This document shows positions 1 to 8,940 of a DNA stretch of 36,496 nucleotides, one piece after another. The notes beneath the pieces are model-generated. The model did no database searches. It saw nothing but the letters and a program-made list of their open reading frames with translations, and had not been told where the DNA came from. The stretch comes from Alphaproteobacteria bacterium (GTDB lineage Bacteria; Pseudomonadota; Alphaproteobacteria; RF32; CAG-239), in contig JAFTLF010000025.1 in assembly GCA_017452885.1 (NCBI GenBank), forward strand, positions 1 to 36,496, read 5' to 3'. The stretch's first letter is position 1. Each line of letters starts with the position of its first letter. The position numbers and the translations under genes are program-made.

Positions 1-111
1 ATTGAGCGTATGTATGATCGATTGGCTCGCACCGGACGAGATACGGCATTGGTTAGTGATAAATTAACCAAACTTAAAAATCGCAAAACATTACATCCGT
101 CAAAGTCTTGA
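1..111 (+). CDS. C-terminal end of an unidentified protein (5' truncated by window edge)
   Basis: Reading frame 1 is open from the first base to a TGA at 109-111 and gives 36 residues. They are strongly basic (many Arg and Lys), start with IERMYDRLARTG and end LHPSKS. The codon pattern and direction match the next gene, 76 bases downstream. Too little is present to name a family. The true start lies outside the window. Confidence 0.5.
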   Translation: MERMYDRLARTGRDTALVSDKLTKLKNRKTLHPSKS

Positions 112-187
112 TCGTGGATTATGTCATTTTTCGACTTAATCATATTTTCACCTTTGAATAATACTATATCTTCAGAGGAGAATGGTG

Positions 188-1414
188 ATGTTGAATATTT
201 TGTGGACAGCTTTTTTTGTTGTTTCGTTTATATATATTGTTTTGCAAAGTTTAATGTTCGGCAATGCTGACTTATGGGACGAAGCTGTTAATGCCATTTT
301 CAGTTCAGCCGAAAATGCTTTTAACATCGCTATCGGCTTGACCGGAATGTTGTGTTTGTGGCTTGGTTTGTTGAAAATAGCTGACAAGTCCGGATTGACG
401 GCTTTGTTGGCTAAAGCGTTGCGCCCGTTATTTGCCAAAATCATGCCCGAGGTACCGGTCGATAATCCGGCCATGGGTTCAATGATTATGAATATAGCCG
501 CCAATATGCTGGGTCTTGATAATGCGGCCACTCCTTTTGGCCTTAAGGCAATGGAACAGTTGCAAACTCTTAATCAGCACAAAGAAAAGGCTTCCAATGC
601 TCAAATATTATTTATGGTTATAAACGCTTCGGCAGTAACGCTAATTCCTGTCAGTATTTTGATGTATCGTACACGCTTTGGATCTGTTAATCCTTCAGCT
701 GTATTTATGCCTATTTTATTTGCAACATCGGTTTCAACATTGGTTGGCTTTTTAAGTGTAGCCTTGATACAACGTCTTAATATTTTTAATCGGGTGGTCG
801 CTGCTTATTTGGGTATCGGTATTTTAATAGTCGGTTGTTTAGCATGGTATTTTCTTAATTTATCACCTGAATTACGTTTGCAAGCTGCCGGAAGTCTTGG
901 CAACGCCATAATTCTGTCTGCCATAGCTTTGTTTGTCGGTTTTGGTTTCTTTAAGAAGCTTAATGTTTATGAAACTTTTATTGAAGGAGCTAAAGAAGGT
1001 TTTGAGGTTGCCGTGCGAATTATTCCATATCTTGTTGCTATGTTGGTGGCGATTGCAATGCTTCGGGCATCTGGTTTGATGAACCTGATTGTTTCCGGAT
1101 TGGAACACATTTTTGTTTTTTTAGGAATTGATATTGAATTTGTTCCGGCATTGCCGACTGCAATGATGAAGCCTTTATCCGGTAATGCAGCTCGATCAAT
1201 GATGTTGGAAACTTTTGCCACACACGGTGTGGACAGCTTTCCTTCTTTTGTTGCGTCCGTTATTCAGGGGTCAACCGAAACAACATTCTATGTGCTGGCA
1301 GTTTATTTTGGTGTGGTTAAAATCACCAAGGTAGGAGCTGCTTTACCTTGTGCTTTGTTAGCAGATTTTGCAGGTATTGTTGCCGCCGTTTATTTATCAT
1401 ATTTGTTTTATTAA
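188..1414 (+). CDS. Fused SpmA/SpmB-type nucleoside-recognition (Gate) domain membrane protein
   Basis: Polytopic inner-membrane protein of about 408 residues. It looks like SpmA (first half) fused to SpmB (second half). Around residue 112 it carries LDNAATPFGLKAM, close to the SpmA signature with NAATPLGLKAM. Near residue 330 it has KPLSGNAARSM, like the SpmB PLSGSGARG-type loop. Hydrophobic helices run throughout. In Bacillus SpmA and SpmB affect spore-core dehydration, but fused forms are common in non-sporulating Gram-negatives, where the substrate is unknown. Two in-frame ATGs compete, at 182 and 188. The GAGGAG at 175-180 sits 1 nt from the first and 7 nt from the second, so 188 is preferred. 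Confidence 0.8.
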   Translation: MLNILWTAFFVVSFIYIVLQSLMFGNADLWDEAVNAIFSSAENAFNIAIGLTGMLCLWLGLLKIADKSGLTALLAKALRPLFAKIMPEVPVDNPAMGSMIMNIAANMLGLDNAATPFGLKAMEQLQTLNQHKEKASNAQILFMVINASAVTLIPVSILMYRTRFGSVNPSAVFMPILFATSVSTLVGFLSVALIQRLNIFNRVVAAYLGIGILIVGCLAWYFLNLSPELRLQAAGSLGNAIILSAIALFVGFGFFKKLNVYETFIEGAKEGFEVAVRIIPYLVAMLVAIAMLRASGLMNLIVSGLEHIFVFLGIDIEFVPALPTAMMKPLSGNAARSMMLETFATHGVDSFPSFVASVIQGSTETTFYVLAVYFGVVKITKVGAALPCALLADFAGIVAAVYLSYLFY

Positions 1415-1416
1415 TC

Positions 1417-1440
1417 GGATATTAAATATCCTTTGTTAGA
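1417..1440 (+). terminator. Possible weak hairpin after the SpmA/B gene
   Basis: A perfect inverted repeat GGATAT/ATATCC (1417-1422 and 1426-1431, 3-nt loop) lies two bases after the stop codon. It is followed by TTTGTT. The stem is AU-rich and the U tract is interrupted, so it may only attenuate or stabilise the mRNA. The downstream dtd gene could still be co-transcribed. Confidence 0.25.
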
Positions 1441-1467
1441 TTCGAATAATAAATAGAGGTATAAAAA

Positions 1468-1932
1468 ATGCGTGCATTGGTTCAGAGAGTTTTACATTCC
1501 GACGTAGTAGTTGATGGCAAGACAGTTGCCGCTATAGGGCATGGTATGTTGGTGTTGCTCGGCGTGCAAAAGGGCGATTGTCAAGGCGATGCTGAATATC
1601 TGGCACAAAAAGTAGCCAATTTACGTATTTTTGAAGATGAAAATCAGAAAATGAATCTTTCTGTTTGTGATATAAAAGGTGAATTATTGGTTGTTTCGCA
1701 GTTTACATTGGCCGGAGATACAACGCGAGGTAATCGCCCAGGATTTGAAACCGCGGAAAAACCGGAAATTGCCAATCAATTATATGAACATTTTGTTAGC
1801 TGTTTGCGTCAAAAAAATATTCCCACGCAGACCGGAATTTTTCAGGCAGACATGAAAGTGTCTTTGTTAAATGACGGTCCGGTTACTTTTTTATTAGAAA
1901 AAAACTCTTGCGAGGTATCTCATGGAAAATGA
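1468..1932 (+). CDS. dtd: D-aminoacyl-tRNA deacylase
   Basis: Cytoplasmic proofreading enzyme that hydrolyses D-aminoacyl-tRNAs (such as D-Tyr-tRNA), and Gly mischarged on tRNA-Ala, preventing misincorporation. At 154 residues it is slightly longer than the usual ~145. Both family signatures are present: SQFTL at residues 77-81 and NDGPVT with Gly137-Pro138, the cross-subunit Gly-cisPro motif that rejects L-amino acids. The N-terminus MRALVQRV is also typical. AGAGG at 1455-1459 precedes the ATG. The 3' end overlaps the next gene by 11 nt, so the two are probably one transcript. Confidence 0.95.
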   Translation: MRALVQRVLHSDVVVDGKTVAAIGHGMLVLLGVQKGDCQGDAEYLAQKVANLRIFEDENQKMNLSVCDIKGELLVVSQFTLAGDTTRGNRPGFETAEKPEIANQLYEHFVSCLRQKNIPTQTGIFQADMKVSLLNDGPVTFLLEKNSCEVSHGK

Positions 1933-2695
1933 AGAAAATTTAACCCCTGAAGAAGAATTGGAAGACTTGCTTTATGAATTGTTTGAACTGGACTTTGATG
2001 AGCAAGAAGCAATTAATGAAATAGAGGCGGATATTTATCCTTTTTTGCAAAAAAATCCCAATAATATTTGTGCGCTGATTGTTTTGATGTTTGTTGAAAT
2101 CATGCACGGCAATCGCTACAAGGCTCAATCTCTGGCATACAAAATTTGGGAAGTTGGCGGAGAATTGCCCTCTTTCTTTGAGATTATTTATATTGAAAAT
2201 TTGCTAAGCTTGGGTTTGGTTGATATGGCAATGGTTTTGCTCAAGCCGCGTTTTGAACAATTATCTGTTAATATAAATGATTTTTACTCTGTTTTGCTCA
2301 AATTTTCGGTTATGACCGGTAACACTGCTTTATTGCGTCGCATAGAAGGTTTTGACGCTGTTTCCGGTGATGATGAAGAATTATTCAATTTAACGGACAA
2401 GTATGTACGTGCTAATAAAAATGATATATTCAAAAATGTGCAAAAAATTATTCTTGATAGTATTGGCGAAAATATTTGTGCTTATGAATATATGCTGTCA
2501 GATTCTGCATCGCCGCAATTGGAAATTCAATTGTATCTTAATTCCGAAGAAAATCGTTGTCTGTTTTTGCAACAGCAGATTAACCAAAAAATCAAGGCAT
2601 TTCTGCTTTCTGCTAATGCGACAGACTGTGATTTTGTTAAAGCAGTTGTCCTTAATATAAAAAAGCACGAGGCTTGGCTTCCAGAAGAAGACTAA
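1922..2695 (+). CDS. Hypothetical acidic helical protein, possibly TPR-like
   Basis: I do not recognise the family. The product is 257 residues with a strongly acidic N-terminus ([16 protein letters not shown]), no signal peptide and no clear membrane segment. Alternating amphipathic helices between residues about 40 and 160 resemble degenerate tetratricopeptide-type solenoids. The start overlaps the dtd stop by 11 nt, with GAGG upstream at 1911-1914, which suggests coupled translation. It ends 6 nt before the stop of a convergent gene with no obvious terminator between them. Confidence 0.65.
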   Translation: MENEENLTPEEELEDLLYELFELDFDEQEAINEIEADIYPFLQKNPNNICALIVLMFVEIMHGNRYKAQSLAYKIWEVGGELPSFFEIIYIENLLSLGLVDMAMVLLKPRFEQLSVNINDFYSVLLKFSVMTGNTALLRRIEGFDAVSGDDEELFNLTDKYVRANKNDIFKNVQKIILDSIGENICAYEYMLSDSASPQLEIQLYLNSEENRCLFLQQQINQKIKAFLLSANATDCDFVKAVVLNIKKHEAWLPEED

Positions 2696-2701
2696 ACAAA
2701 A

Positions 2702-3739
2702 CTAGTCTTTGGTATTTTGCAAGCGAGAAGGTGTAATAATAGATTCTGTTCCAATAGTACTAAAGCGGTTGTCTTTGATTTTAGGCAATAGTTGCTTACA
2801 TCCCTTAGCTAACAGTTTTTTCATTAATGAAGCGGCAACTTTTTGCTCATCATCATCACTTTGGAACAAAATAAAACGATTTTGATGTTCAATAATAGAT
2901 GTTCCTTTGGCTGTATCAATCAGTTCGAGTTGAACTACCATTTGCAAACGATTGGTTTGTTTATTTATCGGGTCAACTTTTGCCCGCAATACATTGGTAT
3001 TAATGATATAGTCTGCATCCGTCTTAGAAGTTACGGTTTTGATATTGGCATTTTCACTCAAAGCTTGGCGTATATCAGGATAAAATCCTCCGGTTTCGCT
3101 ACCGTTATAAAATTTTGTTCTTTCAACAAAAACAATTATCTTGTTATCTTCGCTTAAAGATTGGTTTTGTTTGGCAGATGTTGTTTCATAAGCAATTTCT
3201 TGATGAATTTTCGGTTGCGGCTTAGGAGGAAATTCACTAACCGGCTCTGGTAAGCTTTTCGGATCGCTTTCTAATTCCAAAGTAAGCTCATCTTCTTCAA
3301 TTATATCAGCATCGTCTTTTGCAGACACAGTCTGCTTTGAGGTTTCATGTTCATTGCTGACCTTAGCAATATTTTGTGGCGACAGGTATCCCGTTACTTC
3401 GACACAAATTTGCTCATCATTCTGCTCCAAGGTGCGTACAGCCATATCTTCCAGATGATTATCTACCAAACTGTATACCAAAACATTGAAATCATGAGGT
3501 TGCGCTTGTGCGCGAATATCACTCAATGCCGAAATATGTTCAACAGCCTTAAATGCTGCTTTATCCGTAGCGCGCACCCTTGCTCCGGATTTAGCCTCGC
3601 CGGAACGAAGCGATTCGCAAGCCGTAGCATAAACCGAGATAGTATCTTCTCCTGAACCGTCATCTTGTGCTTGCGCGGCAAAAGAAAACATCGTCAACAG
3701 CAGAAACAAGCATGTCGAACTTAAGTGTGTTTTATGCAT
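2702..3739 (-). CDS. Exported hypothetical protein, possibly FlgT/LpoB/CsgG-like
   Basis: Secreted or periplasmic protein of 345 residues. A signal peptide is visible (MHKTHLSSTCLFLLLTMFSF then AAQAQ, signal peptidase I-type AQA). The N-terminal third (ACESLRSGEAKSGARVRATDKAA... CVEVTGYLSP) has the feel of the LPP20/FlgT N-terminal fold. An acidic Pro-rich linker follows. The last third (IIVFVERTKFYNGSE... ADYIINTNVL... LQMVVQLELID) resembles the CsgG/LpoB/TolB-N-like alpha-beta domain. The preceding gene ends TAATG, so its stop and this start share one base. GGAAG sits 9 nt upstream of this ATG but abuts the alternative TTG at 3748. Family assignment is tentative. Confidence 0.65.
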   Translation of the reverse strand: MHKTHLSSTCLFLLLTMFSFAAQAQDDGSGEDTISVYATACESLRSGEAKSGARVRATDKAAFKAVEHISALSDIRAQAQPHDFNVLVYSLVDNHLEDMAVRTLEQNDEQICVEVTGYLSPQNIAKVSNEHETSKQTVSAKDDADIIEEDELTLELESDPKSLPEPVSEFPPKPQPKIHQEIAYETTSAKQNQSLSEDNKIIVFVERTKFYNGSETGGFYPDIRQALSENANIKTVTSKTDADYIINTNVLRAKVDPINKQTNRLQMVVQLELIDTAKGTSIIEHQNRFILFQSDDDEQKVAASLMKKLLAKGCKQLLPKIKDNRFSTIGTESIITPSRLQNTKD

Positions 3740-4386
3740 TACCACCAACTTCCGTCATCATTCTGAACACGACGAAGAGATTCCGTCCATTGCCCGATTT
3801 TATTATTATCAGTATCAAATAAAACTAACTTAAAAACCAGAATTGGCTCCTCAGGAGTGCCGGCATTATCAATTACCGGTTCCAAAATATAATCAGCTTC
3901 TTCCAAATCGTTCACAACTTTATATGTGCGAGAATTTTCAATTGTTTTCTTAACGGTTCGTTCTGCGTTATAAACTCCGTCAGGTAATTGTCTGTCTGCT
4001 TTTTTCAGGTCTGCAATATAGATAAAGCTTTCGGCATTGTCCTCATAAAAAGTTCCGGTTTCATCAAGAAAACGATTAATTGCGCGTGTGGCAGCAATGG
4101 CATAAACTTCTGGAGCCGGTTCATTAAGCATGTAACGACTACCACGAGAAGCAATTCGATATGTGACACCATCTTCAGTATATTCCACATATTCTTCATC
4201 TGTGTGGGATTTGCCTTTTTTATTGCAACTTTTGCAGTCTTTGCCAAACAGCATTTCACTCAAGGTTGTGTCTTTCGGCTTGATTTCGTGTCCGAAAATT
4301 AAGCGATCAAGAGTCATGTCTTCGGTATTGCTGCAAGCAGTCAGCAACATTGGTAAAACAATTAGTAATCCGGTCTTTTTCATCAT
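3739..4386 (-). CDS. Lipoprotein, possibly LpoB-like
   Basis: Predicted outer-membrane lipoprotein of 215 residues. The signal peptide ends in a lipobox LLTAC with Cys18 and is preceded by MMKKTG. After a linker with a CxxC (CKSC), residues about 90-215 form a compact domain (FIYIADLKKADRQLPDG... ADYILEPVIDN... VFKLVLFDTDNNKIGQWTE) that resembles LpoB/CsgG-type folds. LpoB activates penicillin-binding protein 1b, so a role in cell-wall synthesis is possible but unproven. AAGGA lies 6 nt before the chosen start. A perfect TATAAT at 4452-4447 puts the mRNA 5' end near 4440, which rules out a longer form starting at 4446. It is coupled to the next exported protein by TAATG. Confidence 0.7.
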   Translation of the reverse strand: MMKKTGLLIVLPMLLTACSNTEDMTLDRLIFGHEIKPKDTTLSEMLFGKDCKSCNKKGKSHTDEEYVEYTEDGVTYRIASRGSRYMLNEPAPEVYAIAATRAINRFLDETGTFYEDNAESFIYIADLKKADRQLPDGVYNAERTVKKTIENSRTYKVVNDLEEADYILEPVIDNAGTPEEPILVFKLVLFDTDNNKIGQWTESLRRVQNDDGSWW

Positions 4387-4446
4387 ATCTAGTCCTTGCA
4401 CACAATAAAACTTGTTATCAGTATAAAAGCAAAAAATAAAATTCAC

Positions 4447-4452
4447 ATTATA
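4447..4452 (-). promoter_or_regulatory. Perfect TATAAT -10 box for the lipoprotein operon
   Basis: On the minus strand 4452-4447 reads TATAAT, about 60 nt upstream of the lipoprotein start. No good TTGACA-like -35 is seen at 16-18 nt. The 92-bp gap to the divergent DUF1294 gene is very AT-rich and must hold both promoters. Confidence 0.45.
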
Positions 4453-4538
4453 TTTCTTTTACTTATTCACCATTTGCAATTTAAAATAAAATATACTAAA
4501 CTCCGACATCAGAGTAGAAATATCCGAGAACATGAAAT

Positions 4539-4976
4539 ATGGTTATTACTTTTACGACTATCTTACTTGGACTGGCTGCGTTTATATATCCGTTGCGCCG
4601 CAATAAGTTTTATTTGTTGAACAGCGCTGCAATTATAGGTATAGCTTTTTATCTTGAAAGCTATCATTTTCGCACTAGTGTCTTTAGCTTTAAGACAATT
4701 TTGTTATTTGTGGTTTTTCAATTAATCAGTATTAATATCACAACGTTTTTTGCTTATTGGTTTGATAAACGTGCAGCTCAAAAAGGTGCATGGCGCGTGC
4801 CTGAGCGTGATTTGCATATTTTGGAGTTTCTTGGAGGGTGGATTGGAGCATGGATAGCTCAAAGACTGTTTCGTCATAAAATATCCAAAAAAAGCTATCA
4901 GGTAATGTACAAACTCATGATTGTTATGGAGTTTGTGGCTGTCTTTTTTATTCTCAAATTTTTACACCTAATATAA
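4539..4976 (+). CDS. DUF1294 family small membrane protein
   Basis: Inner-membrane protein of 145 residues with about four hydrophobic helices (residues 5-17, 24-40, 50-70 and the C-terminus). The DUF1294 signature is clear between residues 75 and 125: YWFDKRAAQKGAWRVPE, LEFLGGWIGAW, then RHKISKKSY. The molecular function of the family is unknown. GAGAA lies 8 nt before the ATG. It is followed after 15 nt by the ABC exporter on the same strand, so they are probably co-transcribed. Confidence 0.85.
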   Translation: MVITFTTILLGLAAFIYPLRRNKFYLLNSAAIIGIAFYLESYHFRTSVFSFKTILLFVVFQLISINITTFFAYWFDKRAAQKGAWRVPERDLHILEFLGGWIGAWIAQRLFRHKISKKSYQVMYKLMIVMEFVAVFFILKFLHLI

Positions 4977-4991
4977 ATTAGAGGACTGTAC

Positions 4992-6761
4992 ATGGCAAAA
5001 GCACATCAAATGGTTGAAGCACCCAAGCTTCCTTTTTGGGATCACTACAAAATTATGTGGCCATATGTTCGGCCTTATCTTTTCAGAGCTCTTTTAGCGG
5101 TAGCACTTTGCATACCTATAGGAGCGCTTGATGCTGTTGTTGCCTTGGCGCTCAAGCCCTATATGGATGTGGTGTTGGTGGATAAATCTGATCAATCGCC
5201 GGCATATATTCCTTTGGTTATTGTTGCTTTTACATTGGTACAAGGCATTCTAAACTACTCTGCAACGTATCTCAATGGTTGGGTCGGTGGCAAAATTACC
5301 ATGGATGTTAAACGTAGTTTGTTTCGTAAACTTTTGTTTCTTGAACCGGCTTTTTATGACAAAAATGATTCCGGTTATATTATTCAGCGCTTTTCATCCG
5401 ATGCTGATGCCGCCTGTAATGGTCTGATAGACAATATTCGCCTTTTCTTATCACGTGTATTTTCATCGTTATCGCTTGTTGGTGTTTTGATATATAACTC
5501 TTGGCAACTGTCAATTATTGCAATTTTAGTCTTGGTGTGTGCGCTAATGCCACTATCTCAAGTGCGTCGCATGATTAAAAATACTATCAAAAAACAAGTT
5601 GCGGAAAGTGCTACCGTTCTTACCAATTACAATGAAACTTATGCCGGTTGTAAAACCATTGCTTCATATAATTTGCAAGAACATTCTTTTGAAAAATACA
5701 ATAATACAGTTACCAAACTGTTCAAGCTCAGCATTAAGATGATTCAAAAAACAGCTTGGTTAACTCCGATGCTTCATGTTGTTGCTTCAATAGGTATCGG
5801 TGCTGTTATCGGTTTTGGTAGTTATCTCATTGTTAATGGTACCATAACCAGTGGTAACTTTGTTTCTTTTTTAACTGCTTTGATAATGCTTTATGGTCCG
5901 ATAAAGAATATTGGTAAGAATTTTAGCGCTGTGCAAGTATCTTTTTTGGCAATTGAGCGTATTGCCGAAATTCTTAAAATTGAACCAACCATTAAAGACA
6001 AAATAAAGGCAAAAGAACTTAAAAAAGTTGAAAAAGAAATTTGTTTCAACAATATTTCTTTTTCGTATAATCCTGATGTTCCGGTATTAAAAAATATCAA
6101 TCTGAAAGTCAAAGCCGGAACTACAACTGCCATTGTCGGTAATTCTGGCGGTGGAAAATCAACAATAGTAAGTTTGTTGCCTCGCTTTTACGATGTTTGT
6201 TCAGGAAAAATTACTATTGATGGCTCTGATATAAGAGATTTGACGTTGCAGAGCCTGCGTGAAAATATTGCGGTAGTTTTTCAAGATAATTTCTTATTCT
6301 CTGGGACTATTCGCGATAATATCCTTTTGGGCAAACCGGATGCTACTGATGAAGAAATTAATCAAGCCCTTGAAATGGCCTATCTTAAAGATTTTGTTTC
6401 TGAGCAAGAAAACGGTCTTGATACAGATATCGGAGAGCGAGGTTCTTTGTTGTCAGGCGGACAGCGTCAGCGCTTGGCAATAGCTCGTGCTTTCATAAAA
6501 AATGCACCGATAGTAATTTTGGATGAAGCAACATCCGCGCTTGATAATAAGTCTGAAGCTGTTGTGCAAAAGGCAATTGATAATTTGATGCAGGATCGCA
6601 CGGTTTTTGTTATTGCTCATCGTTTATCAACAGTACAAAATGCCGATGAAATTATTGTTATTAATGACGGTGAAGTTATGGAAAAAGGTTCGCACGAACA
6701 GTTGCTGAAAATAACCAATGGTGCATACGCTTCCTTATATAACGCCCAATTTAAGAAATAG
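4992..6761 (+). CDS. MsbA-like ABC exporter (fused permease and ATPase)
   Basis: Half-transporter of 589 residues that would act as a homodimer in the inner membrane. An N-terminal six-helix exporter domain spans residues about 20-320. The ATPase follows: Walker A GNSGGGKST near 383, Q-loop VFQDN, signature LSGGQRQR near 487, Walker B VILDEATSALD near 508 and switch His in AHRLST. Architecture and length fit MsbA-type lipid A flippases and related multidrug/lipid exporters. The substrate cannot be fixed from sequence alone. AGAGGA upstream supports the start. The 3' end overlaps the convergent Smr gene by 11 nt. Confidence 0.88.
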   Translation: MAKAHQMVEAPKLPFWDHYKIMWPYVRPYLFRALLAVALCIPIGALDAVVALALKPYMDVVLVDKSDQSPAYIPLVIVAFTLVQGILNYSATYLNGWVGGKITMDVKRSLFRKLLFLEPAFYDKNDSGYIIQRFSSDADAACNGLIDNIRLFLSRVFSSLSLVGVLIYNSWQLSIIAILVLVCALMPLSQVRRMIKNTIKKQVAESATVLTNYNETYAGCKTIASYNLQEHSFEKYNNTVTKLFKLSIKMIQKTAWLTPMLHVVASIGIGAVIGFGSYLIVNGTITSGNFVSFLTALIMLYGPIKNIGKNFSAVQVSFLAIERIAEILKIEPTIKDKIKAKELKKVEKEICFNNISFSYNPDVPVLKNINLKVKAGTTTAIVGNSGGGKSTIVSLLPRFYDVCSGKITIDGSDIRDLTLQSLRENIAVVFQDNFLFSGTIRDNILLGKPDATDEEINQALEMAYLKDFVSEQENGLDTDIGERGSLLSGGQRQRLAIARAFIKNAPIVILDEATSALDNKSEAVVQKAIDNLMQDRTVFVIAHRLSTVQNADEIIVINDGEVMEKGSHEQLLKITNGAYASLYNAQFKK

Positions 6762-7323
6762 ATTGATGCGTTGTTTGCCGTTTGCGACGTAACAAAACAT
6801 ACAAAGCTCCGGCTCCGCCGTCTTCTTGCGTGGCATGACAGACAGCTAGTATCAACGGACGCAATTCTAAGGTATTAAACCACGCCGGCACTGCCTCACG
6901 CAAAATTCCCTTTCTGGTATACCAATCGTCGGTGTCACGATTTAATCCTTTGCCTGTAATAACTAAAACACAACGCAAATTTTGCAAATACGCATTGCGG
7001 ATAAAACTACCGACAGCTTCAAAGGCTTCTTTTTCCGTAAGCCCATGCAAGTCAAGTCGTCGTTCAATCTTAAATTCTCCTTTGCGAAGTTTTTCGGCTG
7101 TGCGCCGATCAATATTATTAAATTCATCAACATTCAAATTGTCTAAAGTTGTGCCTTTGTATGCTTGAGCATAATCAATATGTTGACGAATTTCATCAAT
7201 AATCAAAGGAGCTTCCGCTCCGGACGGAACATTCGGTTGTTTAAGTTTTTTTACGCCTTTGATATTTTCTTTCCAGAAGTTTTCATCTTCGGCTTGAGGA
7301 ATATTATTCAGTTTTTTCATCAT
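6751..7323 (-). CDS. Smr (small MutS-related) domain protein
   Basis: Protein of about 190 residues. The C-terminal half is an Smr domain: LDLHGLTEKEAFEAV (the HGLT motif), VLVITGKGLN (the TGxG motif) and the terminal GGAGALYVLLRR. Smr domains are structure- or RNA-directed nucleases linked to DNA repair or ribosome rescue. The N-terminal ~85 residues look like a flexible extension. In many alphaproteobacteria an Smr gene closes the Tim44-like/mltA cluster, as here. An ATG pair at 7323/7320 is chosen; the alternative is a TTG at 7347 with no clear ribosome site. It overlaps the upstream gene by about 20 nt. Confidence 0.85.
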   Translation of the reverse strand: MMKKLNNIPQAEDENFWKENIKGVKKLKQPNVPSGAEAPLIIDEIRQHIDYAQAYKGTTLDNLNVDEFNNIDRRTAEKLRKGEFKIERRLDLHGLTEKEAFEAVGSFIRNAYLQNLRCVLVITGKGLNRDTDDWYTRKGILREAVPAWFNTLELRPLILAVCHATQEDGGAGALYVLLRRKRQTTHQSIS

Positions 7324-7795
7324 TTGATGATTCTTGTTTTTTTTCAATCATTAGATTAGCAAAATTATTAACCACAAATTCTTTCCAATCACCATCCGGA
7401 GCAACACAACCTTGATTTTTATTGGCTGTATCTACCAAAACCACTCCGCCGAAATCCCATATATTTTGACAATTTTCCAGAGATGACAGCATAAATTCTT
7501 TAGTTCGTTGCAAAAGTCTGGCATCCAATTTCTTCTTGATTATATGAGTTGAAATCATAATGAGTGCCACCATAAATAACAAACCAAACAGTGGTCCGAC
7601 CGTCATAATTAATAACAATCCAAGTAAGATTGGCACTAAAATCGGCAACAAAACTTCCCATGGATTATATACTGGTGAATTGGGGCGATTAATTTGACTG
7701 GTTAACAGACAAATATGAACTCTATCTTCATTAGCCGCTTTTTGCAACGCAGCAAAAATCAGTTCATCGGCACGACTTTTGATTTTTTTCCCCAT
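7304..7795 (-). CDS. Hypothetical membrane protein with two TM segments
   Basis: Unrecognised protein of 163 residues. A basic start (MGKKIKSR) and a soluble segment come first. One long hydrophobic stretch at about residues 47-82 (LLPILVPILLGLLLIMTVGP then LFGLLFMVALIMIS) could form two tight helices. A soluble C-terminal domain follows (NIWDFGGVVLVDT... FVVNNFANLMIEKK). Its start shares one base with the MltA stop (TAATG), so it is translationally coupled inside the Tim44-like/MltA/Smr operon. Function unknown; an envelope role is suggested only by position. Confidence 0.65.
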   Translation of the reverse strand: MGKKIKSRADELIFAALQKAANEDRVHICLLTSQINRPNSPVYNPWEVLLPILVPILLGLLLIMTVGPLFGLLFMVALIMISTHIIKKKLDARLLQRTKEFMLSSLENCQNIWDFGGVVLVDTANKNQGCVAPDGDWKEFVVNNFANLMIEKKQESSNDEKTE

Positions 7796-8940
7796 TATTT
7801 GTCCTCCTTGTTTTTCGGCAATAAAACAAAGTAACGTCCTTTGGAGTTCATTTTGCCTGCCAGTTCCAATACATCATCACCGCCGGAACCCCAAAAATAA
7901 TCTCCGCGTACAGCACCTTTTATTGCGCTACCAATATCCTGAGCAATAACCAATTTTTCAATTACCTCACGATTGGGGCCGCTAGTTTCCAACCACAACA
8001 ATGCTCCAAGCGGAATATATGCCTTATCTACAGCAAGTGAGCGTCCTGCCGTCAAGGGTACTCCTAACGCCCCCAAAGGTCCCTCGGCTTCACTAAGTTT
8101 ATGAAAGACATAGCGCTGGTTTTTATCAAGATATTTATTGGCAACTTGCGGATTTTTTTTAAGCCATTTTTTTATTTTTCCCATAGATGCTTCGCCTGGT
8201 TTAATGGCTTTTTGCTCTAACAAAATACTGCCAATACCTTTAAATTCGCGACCGTTAGTATCGGCAAATCCAATGCGTACTTTTGAGCCGTCATCAAGAT
8301 TAGCAATTGCAGAACCTTGAATTTGCATGACATAGACATCAACGTAGCTGTCCGCCCAAAGAATTATCGGTGCATCAACGCCATAATTGACAATTTCGGC
8401 ACGAGTAGAATAAGGCACAAGCTTGTTGTTGTTGAGTTTTCCAACCAGCCGTTTGGATGGCATGGTCTTATCAAAGTCATGCGGATCAAATTCAATCAAA
8501 TCATTCGGTTTACCATAAATAGGGACGCTATATTGTCCTTTCTTATCACGAGAAGCATTAATTTCTGCTTCGTAATAAGATGTAAATTTACCTTCACTGT
8601 TGCCGTCAAAACTAATCAAATAAGGAACAAAATTTTCTTCCAAAAATTTTCTGAAATCTTGCGCTGAAGATGGGCGTTTGGTACATATGCGTAAATAATC
8701 GGAAGTCCTAATTTTGAGAGCCGCATTGCCCAAAAATTCGGCTTTATTGTTTTGCAATTTTTCGCAACTCAAACTATACGCATGAAATGCCTCTTGCAAA
8801 TCATCGTTATTCCATCCCTTAATGTCAGCAAAAGCAACCGGCGTATATTCTAATCCGGTTTGGGGCTTAGGAACATCCGATTCTCCACAAGAAATCAATA
8901 ATAAAATCGGAATAATGAGTTTATAAACGTTTCGAGCCAT
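7795..8940 (-). CDS. mltA: Membrane-bound lytic murein transglycosylase A (lipoprotein)
   Basis: Cleaves the beta-1,4 MurNAc-GlcNAc bond of peptidoglycan with formation of 1,6-anhydroMurNAc. The signal peptide ends in a lipobox LLISC, so it is probably anchored in the outer membrane. The MltA domain (YYEAEINASR... VPIYGKP) precedes a 3D domain: AGRSLAVDKAYIPLGALLWLET and AQDIGSAIKGAVRGDYFWGSG, which contains the catalytic Asp and the DxxxAIKG..RxDxFxG pattern. Length (381 residues) fits alphaproteobacterial MltA. The start overlaps the stop of the Tim44-like gene (TAATG). Its anhydro-muropeptide product feeds the pathway of AnmK, encoded at 18540. Confidence 0.93.
   Translation of the reverse strand: MARNVYKLIIPILLLISCGESDVPKPQTGLEYTPVAFADIKGWNNDDLQEAFHAYSLSCEKLQNNKAEFLGNAALKIRTSDYLRICTKRPSSAQDFRKFLEENFVPYLISFDGNSEGKFTSYYEAEINASRDKKGQYSVPIYGKPNDLIEFDPHDFDKTMPSKRLVGKLNNNKLVPYSTRAEIVNYGVDAPIILWADSYVDVYVMQIQGSAIANLDDGSKVRIGFADTNGREFKGIGSILLEQKAIKPGEASMGKIKKWLKKNPQVANKYLDKNQRYVFHKLSEAEGPLGALGVPLTAGRSLAVDKAYIPLGALLWLETSGPNREVIEKLVIAQDIGSAIKGAVRGDYFWGSGGDDVLELAGKMNSKGRYFVLLPKNKEDK

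Noticed and set aside
182..1414. Sporulation gene cluster suggested by SpmA/SpmB similarity.
   Set aside because: Fused SpmA/B proteins are widespread in non-spore-formers, and no other sporulation gene is present.
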